This document shows positions 1-5,650 of a DNA stretch of 5,661 nt, one piece after another (the first letter of the stretch is position 1; every line of letters begins with the position of its first letter). Source of the stretch: CAZZIZ01 sp964654535 (GTDB lineage Bacteria > Bacteroidota > Bacteroidia > Chitinophagales > UBA2359); NCBI GenBank assembly GCA_964654535.1, contig CAZZIZ010000211.1, positions 1 to 5,661 of the forward strand. The letters run 5' to 3'. A program made the translations under genes and the position numbers. The notes under the pieces were generated by a model. The model ran no database searches and was not told the DNA's origin. It was given only the letters and a program-made list of their open reading frames with translations.

Positions 1-392
1 GGGCAGCTTGTTCCTGCTTCGTTTTGATTGTCCAAATAGTTCAGGATAAAGCGCGCGATATGAGCGTTGGGTTTTTTGGAGACGTAGGCTAGGCTATGTA
101 CTTGGTTCTCTGTTGCCAATTGCATTAGCTCGTGGTAGCTGGGGTGGAATTCAATTTCGTCAATTCGAAATCCCTTTTCGTTGGTGGGATAAAACTTGGG
201 CGGGTATTGATTGGCTTGTCTTCCTTTTTTTATCCATTCCCGGGAGCCAATGTATGCTCCATAATCGCTTATTGTTTTTTCTGCCCAAGTGAGGTCTTGT
301 TTCTGCAAGATGTTTTTCAATACAGGATCAATAGAAAACAAGTTGACCTTATCCAGAACAGGAGATTGGTTATCGACGATATGAGATTTCAT
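1..392 (-). CDS. aidB: AidB-family acyl-CoA dehydrogenase, N-terminal part (runs off left edge)
   Basis: The minus strand is open from an ATG at 392 to the window edge: 130 codons plus two bases, with no stop. The translation matches the N-terminal adaptive-response domain of AidB-type acyl-CoA dehydrogenases. It has NLFSIDPVLK (residues 17-26), an aromatic-rich stretch around W36, GRQANQYPPKF (57-67), RIDEIEFHPSYHELM (76-90), and HIARF...NEAGTSCP (111-131), where E. coli AidB has VARAARF...VEAGSLCP. Known AidB proteins are FAD-binding and are induced by alkylation stress in E. coli; they bind DNA and have weak isovaleryl-CoA dehydrogenase activity. The catalytic and FAD-binding parts lie outside the window, so activity cannot be judged. 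The start is supported by an AAGGA 5 nt upstream, unusual among these genes, and by an in-frame TAA further upstream. An inverted repeat at 407-425 may regulate it. The family call is firm; a specific alkylation-response role is inference. Confidence 0.85.
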   Translation of the reverse strand, partial: MKSHIVDNQSPVLDKVNLFSIDPVLKNILQKQDLTWAEKTISDYGAYIGSREWIKKGRQANQYPPKFYPTNEKGFRIDEIEFHPSYHELMQLATENQVHSLAYVSKKPNAHIARFILNYLDNQNEAGTSC

Positions 393-406
393 TTTGTCCT
401 TTTTTG

Positions 407-425
407 ATTGAACAGTTAGTTCAAT
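407..425. promoter_or_regulatory. Operator-like inverted repeat upstream of the aidB-like gene
   Basis: This is a perfect 7-bp dyad, ATTGAAC, a 5-bp spacer AGTTA, then GTTCAAT. It ends 14 bp before the ATG of the minus-strand AidB-like gene. Half-site length, spacing and position suit a dimeric repressor site or a small leader hairpin. There is no T-tract on the exit side in either direction, so it is not a terminator. Binding by any particular regulator is inference; no regulator gene is adjacent. Confidence 0.4.
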
Positions 426-494
426 TTACGGACAAAAGTGGATTTGCTGTTTTTAGAAGGAATGTTCCGAATGTGCACGTTATGGATAGACTCA

Positions 495-663
495 ATGTTG
501 GCGCGAGCGTTGCGCTCGTGTCCGCACCTAACCTTGGAATTTCCAGCTCCTTCGGATAAGTCCAATCCTTTGAGTTCATGCGCTTTTGCAAGAGTACGTG
601 GCGACTACAAGTCGCCTGCTTATGCATTCCGACTGAAATGAATGTCGGAACGATTAAGGATTG
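495..663. repeat. Hairpin-rich intergenic block, probable repeat element
   Basis: This is non-coding sequence with several perfect inverted repeats. One is CGAGCG-TTG-CGCTCG (504-518, extendable to 501-521 with wobble pairs). Another is GGCGACT-ACA-AGTCGCC (600-616). A third is TTCCGAC and GTCGGAA flanking a 10-nt loop (627-650). An outer pair, CAATCCTT (563-570) with AAGGATTG (656-663), encloses the last two and gives a branched fold. Short open frames cross it on both strands but resemble no protein. It is visibly richer in GC than the adjacent genes' flanks and abuts the element at 669-820. The hairpins are seen directly. That the block is a mobile or dispersed repeat is inferred from its style, since no second copy is in the window. 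Its outer limits are approximate. Confidence 0.5.
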
Positions 664-668
664 AATTC

Positions 669-820
669 GCGTGAGGGATAGAGGCCTTTGTGAAGCTCCT
701 GTTGCTGGCAATCGCCGAGCCCTCAGCACCTTAGTGCTGGAGGGGCGATGCGTGCAGACAGGAGAACAGAGCGACGGCCGAAAGCCCGACCCCTTGGCGC
801 AGCCAGAAGGGGGCACGCCC
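669..820 (+). repeat. Structured intergenic element of about 150 nt (copy 1)
   Basis: The element has complementary ends: GCGTG (669-673) pairs with CACGC (814-818). Inside is a long arm built from GGCC/GGCC (683-686 with 776-779), TTTGT/ACAGA (687-691 with 766-770, one wobble), CTCCTGT/ACAGGAG (696-702 with 758-764), ATCGCC/GGCGAT (711-716 with 744-749), and an apical CAGCAC-CTTA-GTGCTG hairpin (724-739). A second arm pairs CCCCTT (790-795) with AAGGGG (807-812) around GGC-GCA-GCC. Unpaired joints AGGGATA and GAAAGCCCGA remain. Nested pairing over the whole length supports a structured RNA or a fold-back DNA element. The reverse complement of its last 11 bases recurs at 5651-5661. I recall similar elements, starting near GCGTnAGGGAT and ending in ACGCCC, as dispersed in Bacteroidota genomes, but I cannot verify this or name a family. 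It ends 59 nt before the start codon at 880. No T-tract follows, so it is not a terminator. Confidence 0.65.
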
Positions 821-879
821 AAATCAAATTTCCTCCAACTTATTGAAACCAACAAAAGAAAATTCCTAATTTAATAGAT

Positions 880-2397
880 ATGAAAACGCTCCAAAAATCC
901 TTGTCATTACTCGTCTTGTTCGCCTGCTTGAGTTACAGTACTTCCGCGCAAACCTTGATTACCTTTTACACCAACCAAGGTGACTTTGTGGTAGAAATGA
1001 CGGAGAATCTTTCGCCGATTACTTCTGGAAACTTTATTGATTTGGCGAATGCTGGTTTTTATGACGGGATAATTTTTCATAGGATCATTGATGACTTCGT
1101 CATCCAAGGTGGCGATCCTACGGGAACCGGTGCTGGTGGTTCTGGGGTCATTATCGAAGATGAATTTGGTGAGGGCTTGAGTAATCTGGCTGGAACACTT
1201 TCTATGGCCAACTCGGGTCCCAACTCTGGTACAAGTCAGTTTTTTATAAACTTGGTGAACAATACTTTTCTCGACCACGATGTTGCTCCGCTTAGTTCTG
1301 CGCATCCGGTTTTTGGGAGGGTGTTTACGAACTTTAATATCGTGCAGGAAATTGGTGCGGTGCCGGTTAATGCTTTGGATCAACCACTTGATGCTGTCGT
1401 AATGGACAGCGTTCGTGTTTTGACAAGCGATACCACTTTACCATTGGCATATTGGTCGCTGAACGAAGGAGAGACAAATTCCGAAGGAGCAAGCATAATT
1501 CAAGGTATCGGCAACGGGATTAATAGTGTTGACAATCGTTTCGAGCAAGAGGGTCAAGCAACTTTGTTTAGTGGCAGTGCTTTTATTGATGCGGGCGATC
1601 ACTTGGATGAATTTTTCATTCGGGAAGACCAAGCCATTTCTATCGCCGCTTGGGTGAAGACAATTGGTGTAGGTTCGGAAATGGTAATAGTTAGTAAGCA
1701 CTTGCCTAATAGTTGTGCCGAAAATCAAGAGCAATTTTATTTAGCCATCGCAGCCGACGGTGGGGTGGCCTTTAATATTTCTGGATCGAGCGATGGCGCC
1801 GATGCTTTGTTGTTTGAATCTGCACCTGGATTATTTAGTGCAGGTGACGAGTGGAAATACGTCGCTTTTACTTACGACCCCAGTATTGATACTAGTGATG
1901 GCTTGGATAGGGCGCAATTGTATATTGACAATGAAGCTGTTGAACTTGAACTTACTAGGGAGGGTTCTTTGTTTTCTGCGGCTACTGAAAATACTGCGCA
2001 TCTCGCTGTTGGTGCTTTCGTCGATGAAAATGGTGAGTCTTGTGGCGGAAATTTTATAGGCATACTCGATGAGCTATACATTTTCAATCAAGTCCTTTCG
2101 CCTGCAGAGCTTGAAGACCTAAGTGCGGCAGATGGTTTTGGGTCGGGAATTGCTGACGTCCTTCGCGTCGCAAATGTGTTTCCAAATCCTGTCGATGGTC
2201 AGGTGCTGAAGATTGAGTTGCCCGATTTTCAAAAGGTCGAGGCTTTATTGAGCAGTGTAGATGGGAAGTTAATGGCCTCGCATAAATTGGAGGGTGCGTC
2301 TCTTTCTATTTCTTTGTCCGACCTTGCTTCGGGAATTTATTTCTTACAGATTTTGGGGGACGGAATAAATGAGGTCCACGAAATTGTAGTGAAATAA
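880..2397 (+). CDS. Secreted cyclophilin-type peptidyl-prolyl isomerase with LamG-like domain and T9SS sorting domain
   Basis: The protein has 505 residues in four parts. A signal peptide covers about 1-23 (basic start, hydrophobic core, TSA before Gln24). A cyclophilin domain spans about 26-181. It keeps FHR (R68), F73, Q76, the GTLSMAN...SGTSQFFI region (105-123) and H142 before VFGRV, so the proline-isomerase site looks largely intact. The tryptophan of human cyclophilin A has no obvious counterpart (F130-L131-D132 there). A LamG/concanavalin-like jelly roll follows, about 188-412, with AYWSLNEG, ISIAAWVK and GILDELYIFNQVLSPAEL. Its two cysteines, C279 and C388, could form a disulfide. A type A T9SS sorting domain at about 430-505 has VFPNPVDG and a beta-rich GIYFLQI...VVK end. 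The domains imply export across both membranes and release or attachment at the cell surface. The ligand of the LamG domain is unknown. The gene lies downstream of the structured element and ends 18 nt from truA, converging with it. Confidence 0.9.
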   Translation: MKTLQKSLSLLVLFACLSYSTSAQTLITFYTNQGDFVVEMTENLSPITSGNFIDLANAGFYDGIIFHRIIDDFVIQGGDPTGTGAGGSGVIIEDEFGEGLSNLAGTLSMANSGPNSGTSQFFINLVNNTFLDHDVAPLSSAHPVFGRVFTNFNIVQEIGAVPVNALDQPLDAVVMDSVRVLTSDTTLPLAYWSLNEGETNSEGASIIQGIGNGINSVDNRFEQEGQATLFSGSAFIDAGDHLDEFFIREDQAISIAAWVKTIGVGSEMVIVSKHLPNSCAENQEQFYLAIAADGGVAFNISGSSDGADALLFESAPGLFSAGDEWKYVAFTYDPSIDTSDGLDRAQLYIDNEAVELELTREGSLFSAATENTAHLAVGAFVDENGESCGGNFIGILDELYIFNQVLSPAELEDLSAADGFGSGIADVLRVANVFPNPVDGQVLKIELPDFQKVEALLSSVDGKLMASHKLEGASLSISLSDLASGIYFLQILGDGINEVHEIVVK

Positions 2398-2415
2398 TTG
2401 CTCGAAGGAGAAGGC

Positions 2416-3210
2416 TTATTGCAGGCCCATTTTAAGCATAGTGATGAGCTGATGCTTATTTTCCAGTACTAAGAAAGGATAGTTGACCTTGCTTAGAAAA
2501 AGCCCGTTGGGTAGGGCAGGCTGCTTTTCTTTTAGATCCTTTTCTTGCTTGAGTATTTGCTCAAATAATTCTAGGGACATTTTTCCTGTTCCAACTTGCA
2601 GTAAAAAGAATACGCATAAGCGCACCATGCCGCGTAAAAAGCGATTGGAACTAACCGTGAAGCGCAATCGGCCTCTTTCTTCGTCGATAAAAAGCTCGGC
2701 ATTGCTGATATAACAAATAGTATTGTCGTAAACGTCTGGTTGCTTGCAGAGATTTTTGAAGTCTTGGGTGTTGCGGATAAGCTCCACTGCACGTTTCATT
2801 TTGTCAAAGTCCAATTTTTTGTCAGGAAAAAATAAGCTGTAACGCATAAGCGCCGGGTCCTTGTGCCAGTGTATGAAATAGTCGTAGCTTCTTAAGTCGG
2901 CATCATATCGGCAGTGTTGATTTTCTTGGACTTCAATAACTTCGAAAACGGCGATGTCGTCGGGTAAGTTTTTGTTGAGCCGAAATTTTAAATCAAAAGT
3001 GGGTGCCTGTTCAAGATTTATATGGGCAACATATTGGCTCGCGTGAACGCCAGCGTCGGTGCGACCGCATCCGTAAAGAACAATTTCTTTTTTGAAGATT
3101 TGCTTGAGCTTTTGCTCTATTATTTCTTGAATGGTGTTGGCTGTGTTTTTTTGTCTTTGCCAACCGCTGTAGTTGCTCCCTTCGTAAGCGAGATGAAGAA
3201 AATAACGCAT
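2416..3210 (-). CDS. truA: TruA-type tRNA pseudouridine synthase
   Basis: This 264-residue protein matches the TruA family in length and motifs. TruA isomerises uridines 38-40 in the tRNA anticodon arm in the cytoplasm. Seen in order are the N-terminal RYFLHLAYEGSNYSGWQRQ (2-20), the catalytic loop GCGRTDAGVHA with nucleophile D52, HCRYDA...RSYDYFI (99-113) with the active-site tyrosine probably Y109, FLRGMVR (191-197), and the C-terminal LPNGLFL..V.YP (233-245). The usual DF(T/S)SF segment is replaced by DFKNLCKQ (150-157), so this may be the divergent paralogue found in some Bacteroidota rather than the canonical enzyme; target positions could differ. The ATG at 3210 follows the upstream gene's stop by 5 nt, which indicates co-transcription and probable translational coupling. 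No Shine-Dalgarno sequence is visible. Confidence 0.88.
   Translation of the reverse strand: MRYFLHLAYEGSNYSGWQRQKNTANTIQEIIEQKLKQIFKKEIVLYGCGRTDAGVHASQYVAHINLEQAPTFDLKFRLNKNLPDDIAVFEVIEVQENQHCRYDADLRSYDYFIHWHKDPALMRYSLFFPDKKLDFDKMKRAVELIRNTQDFKNLCKQPDVYDNTICYISNAELFIDEERGRLRFTVSSNRFLRGMVRLCVFFLLQVGTGKMSLELFEQILKQEKDLKEKQPALPNGLFLSKVNYPFLVLENKHQLITMLKMGLQ
2433..2462 (+). terminator. Possible weak terminator for the cyclophilin gene, inside the 3' end of truA
   Basis: TAAGCAT (2433-2439) pairs with ATGCTTA (2452-2458), followed by TTTT, starting 35 nt after the stop of the plus-strand gene. The stem is AT-rich and the T-run is only four bases, so termination is plausible but weak. It lies within the truA coding sequence, so the sequence is also constrained by protein coding. 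Confidence 0.25.
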
Positions 3211-3215
3211 TCGCT

Positions 3216-3701
3216 TTACGCTGGACTAAAATGCTTAGCAAGGAAATCACCTAGCTCACTTTCTTGTTGTGTTCCAATGAGAAACTTGTCACCATTTTTC
3301 AGTTCGATGGCCAGCCCCTTACTTCCGCTGGTGTTATATACTTTACCGTATTTTTTAGTGTAGCGGATTCCCCAACCACCAATAAAACCATAGTCAACTA
3401 TATTAGCCGAGGCTACGTCTTTCCAGTCTACGCTTTTACTTAGAAATGGAACATAGTTCACTTTTATTATTTCGCTATCAATTTCGGTTTTCAGGCGAGT
3501 CCAAAGAAACATTCCAATAAATGCGAAAATGAATAGGGCGAAAAGAAGTACTCCTGCCGAAGACATAGGATTGTTACCGAAATCTTCACCCATAATCAGC
3601 TGTACATAGACCGCGTATAGTGCTAGGACAACTAGACCTATGTGTATAAGCCACAGCCACCATTGGTTGAATTTTTGTTCTTCTGTGAATGTGGCTTTCA
3701 A
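3216..3701 (-). CDS. Two-TM membrane protein with PH-like C-terminal domain (DUF6141-like)
   Basis: The protein has 161 residues. Two hydrophobic segments, about 14-36 and 49-68, form a membrane hairpin joined by a short loop. A soluble beta-rich part follows, with VDWKDVASANIVDY (91-104), GGWGIRY (108-114), VYNTSGSKGLAIELKNG (121-137) and FLIGTQQ (140-146). This pattern, in which a GGWGIR stretch precedes a strand-turn-strand ending in LIGTQ or LIGSQ, resembles the small bacterial PH-like membrane proteins grouped as DUF6141; I recall this and have not searched for it. Function is unknown. The start is a TTG at 3701: a TAA stop lies directly upstream in frame, and the first internal Met (M37) would delete the first membrane segment. 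It is the first gene of an operon with truA. The co-operon arrangement alone does not show that it acts in tRNA modification. Confidence 0.75.
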   Translation of the reverse strand: MKATFTEEQKFNQWWLWLIHIGLVVLALYAVYVQLIMGEDFGNNPMSSAGVLLFALFIFAFIGMFLWTRLKTEIDSEIIKVNYVPFLSKSVDWKDVASANIVDYGFIGGWGIRYTKKYGKVYNTSGSKGLAIELKNGDKFLIGTQQESELGDFLAKHFSPA

Positions 3702-3841
3702 TTATTTTTACTTGATTGGTTTTGGAAGTAGATTGGTGAATCGAATTTAAGGCTTTATTGCGGTGTTGTCTATAGGCAATGTAAATGCGTTCTCTAGAAG
3801 TAAAGTCAATTTCATAAAAAGTAATTTCAGACCTTTGGCAA

Positions 3842-4726
3842 ATGGATATTGGTACTTGGAGGGCAAATGGGCGGTTTATTGAAATTGATGGGCATTCCAT
3901 TTTTTGTATTGACCATAATTCCGAAGCTGAGGAAGTAATTTGCATTTTACATGGTTATCCTTCCTGCAGTTTTGATTACCATAAAGTTATATCTCGTTTC
4001 CCTGAGCATCGCATCATTGTTCACGATCATTTGGGTTTTGGACTTTCGGATAAGCCGGTCAATAATCAATACCTGCTCGCCGATCAGGCTTCGATTGCAA
4101 CAAAGTTGTGGCAAGAATTGGAGATAGCAGACATGCACCTAGTCGCCCACGACTATGGCACCTCAGTCGCAACGGAACTGATAGCACGCGATAATGCCGG
4201 CGAGCTTCCGTTCACCATAAACTCGCTTTGTTTATGCAATGGTAGTATGCTGATAGATATGGCTAAGCTCAGATTTATTCAAAGGCTTCTCAAGAATCCG
4301 ATTACTGGAAAACTCGTCGCCAAGTTTGCAATGGAGCGAACCTTCGTTCGGAATATGAGAAACATTTGGTACAATCAAGAATTATTTGACGAACAAGAGA
4401 TGAAAGAACTTTGGCAACTGCTCTTACACAACGAGGGGCGCAAAACACTTTCTAAAATAACTCGGTACATCAATCAACGCTATGATAACTACGATCGTTG
4501 GATAGGAGCATTAAAAGAAACCAAGCTGCCCAGTTTAATTTTGTGGGCAGAGAATGATCCGGTTGCGGTTATTGATATGGCCAGGGTTTTAGATGAGTAT
4601 ATCAAAAACGCTCAGATTCATACCTTGCCTGAAACGGGCCACTACCCAATGTTGGAACGGCCAGAGGAGTGGAGTAGGGCATTGTTAGAATTTGTGAAAA
4701 AAAATGACCGCCCTAGAAAATTTTAG
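3842..4726 (+). CDS. Alpha/beta hydrolase, MEST/PEG1-like, with Asp nucleophile
   Basis: This 294-residue alpha/beta hydrolase has no signal peptide and is probably cytoplasmic. The oxyanion-hole motif HGYP is at 37-40 and the HDHLGFGLSDKP strand-turn at 61-72. The nucleophile elbow is AHDYG (102-106), with Asp104 instead of the serine of esterases. The acid is probably D239 (AENDP) and the histidine H267 (ETGHYP). Asp nucleophiles are typical of haloalkane dehalogenases and epoxide hydrolases. The overall pattern resembles animal MEST/PEG1 more closely: a QASI segment, the HDYG elbow, INSLCLCNGSM (126-136), and a YINQR....RWIGAL cap segment (209-224). Substrate is unknown; hydrolysis of an epoxide, halide or ester is possible. 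The gene is divergent from the membrane protein/truA operon across 140 bp. No Shine-Dalgarno sequence precedes the ATG. Its stop codon lies inside the hairpin of a terminator for the opposite strand. Confidence 0.88.
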   Translation: MDIGTWRANGRFIEIDGHSIFCIDHNSEAEEVICILHGYPSCSFDYHKVISRFPEHRIIVHDHLGFGLSDKPVNNQYLLADQASIATKLWQELEIADMHLVAHDYGTSVATELIARDNAGELPFTINSLCLCNGSMLIDMAKLRFIQRLLKNPITGKLVAKFAMERTFVRNMRNIWYNQELFDEQEMKELWQLLLHNEGRKTLSKITRYINQRYDNYDRWIGALKETKLPSLILWAENDPVAVIDMARVLDEYIKNAQIHTLPETGHYPMLERPEEWSRALLEFVKKNDRPRKF

Positions 4727-4735
4727 TGCGGTCAT
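4697..4735 (-). terminator. Intrinsic terminator for minus-strand transcription, overlapping the hydrolase stop codon
   Basis: On the minus strand, ATGACCGC (4735-4728) and GCGGTCAT (4711-4704) form an 8-bp stem, with a possible extra CTA/TAG pair inside the loop. It is followed directly by a run of T (complement of A at 4697-4704). This is a classic Rho-independent layout for transcripts from the sigma factor gene, whose stop is about 175 nt upstream. On the plus strand the hairpin is not followed by T residues, so it would not clearly terminate the hydrolase transcript, although it could protect its 3' end. Confidence 0.7.
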
Positions 4736-4794
4736 CGCCTTAGGGATAGGCGAACAAAGAGAAAATGTTCGTATAGGTGGGGCCGGGTTGCCCG
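4736..4794. other. Cluster of short hairpins between two convergent genes
   Basis: Three adjacent inverted repeats follow the terminator: CGCCT/AGGCG (4736-4740 with 4748-4752), CGAACA/TGTTCG (4751-4756 with 4766-4771, overlapping the first by two bases), and CGGG-TTG-CCCG (4784-4794). The first loop carries AGGGATAG partly in its 3' stem, an 8-mer also present at 674-681 in the structured element. This may be a degenerate relative of that element or the 3' UTR of the sigma factor transcript. No open frame of note is present. Confidence 0.35.
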
Positions 4795-4861
4795 CTGGTG
4801 GCATTCAAATCGGCTTGGTTGTATTAAGAGTGAACGTTATTTTTCTCTCCGCTTTATTTTG

Positions 4862-4885
4862 CTGCAAACTCATTTAGTTTTGCAG
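4862..4885. other. Hairpin downstream of the sigma factor gene
   Basis: CTGCAAACT (4862-4870) pairs with AGTTTTGCAG (4876-4885) with one bulged T and a CATTT loop. It lies 25 nt past the sigma factor stop on the minus strand. No T-run follows on the minus strand, so it is more likely a 3' UTR structure than a terminator. Confidence 0.35.
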
Positions 4886-4909
4886 AAGCATTGTTGGACA
4901 GCCAAGGAA

Positions 4910-5530
4910 TTAGCCGCCATAGTGTTCCATTAAATCTGGATACTCGTGCACGAGTACCGTAAGTTTTTTTAGTGCTTTGAATTTTATTTTTCTAGCGGCA
5001 GCTGCATTTTTGAGGCTAAGCGCTTCTGCGATTTCCTTAAAAGAGTAGGATAGATTCCAAAGACCCAAGACATCTCTCGCGTTGGGATCGCAGCGACTCA
5101 TCATTTCTTTGATCTGTAAGTTTCGATTCGCTCTGCTGAGTTTTTTGTCAGGTGTGTCGTAGTTGATTACCAATTGTTCTTTACGCTTCTTCGCATAGCT
5201 CCTGTTGAGCTTGGCTCTTTTCAAGCGCTTGAGCCAGGTGTTTACGCAGATTCTAAAAAGGTAGTGTCTAATGGAGGTGTCACCATTGAATTTGTCGGAG
5301 CGTATGTTGAGAATCATAGCGCAGATACCGTCTTGGTAGACATCGTCGGCGTCCTGTTCGTTTCCGTTATTGGCCAGAACGTATCTAAACACGCTGCCTT
5401 TTATACCCTCAATTTGGTATAGGCTGAGCAGAACCTTATCTAGTTTGGGGCCTCCTTGTTGAATGGCACTTACGATTTCAAGATCATTGGGCGCACTAAC
5501 TGTGCATTTGTTTAGTACTTGCTTTTTCAT
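4910..5530 (-). CDS. ECF-type RNA polymerase sigma factor
   Basis: This 206-residue protein has the layout of a group IV (ECF) sigma-70 factor. Region 2 lies at about 45-107, with the polymerase-binding and -10-binding segments NEQDADDVYQD (57-67) and SIRHYLFRICVNTWLKRLKR (86-105). A basic linker follows (107-135). Region 4 at about 140-192 has a helix-turn-helix in SFKEIAEALSLKNAAAARKIKFKALKKL (163-190). It would direct RNA polymerase to a set of promoters in the cytoplasm. No anti-sigma factor is seen beside it: the window ends 131 nt upstream and the downstream neighbour is a convergent hydrolase. Region 4 appears slightly unusual in the run of alanines where a recognition helix starts. 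The ATG at 5530 is preceded by an A/C-rich leader without Shine-Dalgarno, common in Bacteroidota. A -7 box lies 56 nt upstream, and a copy of the structured repeat begins about 120 nt upstream. Confidence 0.85.
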   Translation of the reverse strand: MKKQVLNKCTVSAPNDLEIVSAIQQGGPKLDKVLLSLYQIEGIKGSVFRYVLANNGNEQDADDVYQDGICAMILNIRSDKFNGDTSIRHYLFRICVNTWLKRLKRAKLNRSYAKKRKEQLVINYDTPDKKLSRANRNLQIKEMMSRCDPNARDVLGLWNLSYSFKEIAEALSLKNAAAARKIKFKALKKLTVLVHEYPDLMEHYGG

Positions 5531-5585
5531 AGGTGTGTTTTAGGTGTGGATTGATTAAGCTTTCCAAAATGAATTCTTTAAGTCT

Positions 5586-5593
5586 CAAACATA
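5586..5593 (-). promoter_or_regulatory. Bacteroidota-type -7 promoter box for the sigma factor gene
   Basis: The minus strand reads TATGTTTG, a perfect match to the primary sigma factor -7 consensus TAnnTTTG of Bacteroidota. It is placed to give a leader of roughly 50 nt before the ATG at 5530. No convincing TTTG-type -33 element is seen about 20 nt further upstream, so the promoter may be weak or activator-dependent. An 8-mer match with two free positions can occur by chance. Confidence 0.45.
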
Positions 5594-5650
5594 ATGCGCA
5601 AGCGTGCTAGCTCATTAGTAACTTTTGTTAGGTAAAAATTGTTAAGAGAT

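Noticed and set aside
132..407. Plus-strand open frame of 91 codons
   Set aside because: It is antisense to the AidB-like gene, whose translation matches a known family along its whole visible length.
669..820. tRNA, tmRNA or CRISPR array in the hairpin-rich region
   Set aside because: There is no cloverleaf with T-loop GTTCRA and acceptor end, no regularly spaced direct repeats, and no cas genes nearby.
790..820. Intrinsic terminator at the 3' arm of the structured element
   Set aside because: The GC-rich hairpin is followed by GCACGCCCAAAT, not a T-run, so it does not fit a Rho-independent terminator on the plus strand.
421..855. Minus-strand open frame of 144 codons across the intergenic repeats
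   Set aside because: It runs through the inverted repeats of both hairpin blocks, has no recognisable domain and a composition dominated by the GC-rich stems. It is an accidental frame.
438..874. Two plus-strand open frames of 67 codons (438-641 and 671-874)
   Set aside because: Both are made from the structured repeats; the second starts inside the element's closing stem. No protein-like features.
913..927. Lipobox-like LFAC (residues 13-16) in the cyclophilin fusion's signal peptide
   Set aside because: The residue before Ala is Phe, which fits the lipobox poorly, and a good signal peptidase I site (TSA before Gln24) follows, as expected for a T9SS cargo.
907..1383. Minus-strand open frame of 158 codons
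   Set aside because: It lies opposite the cyclophilin domain, which has conserved motifs; the antisense product has none.
3586..3945. Minus-strand open frame of 119 codons spanning the divergent intergenic region
   Set aside because: It overlaps both the membrane protein and the hydrolase in other frames and has no family features.
5174..5422. Plus-strand open frame of 82 codons
   Set aside because: It is antisense to sigma factor region 2, which is conserved in the other strand's frame.
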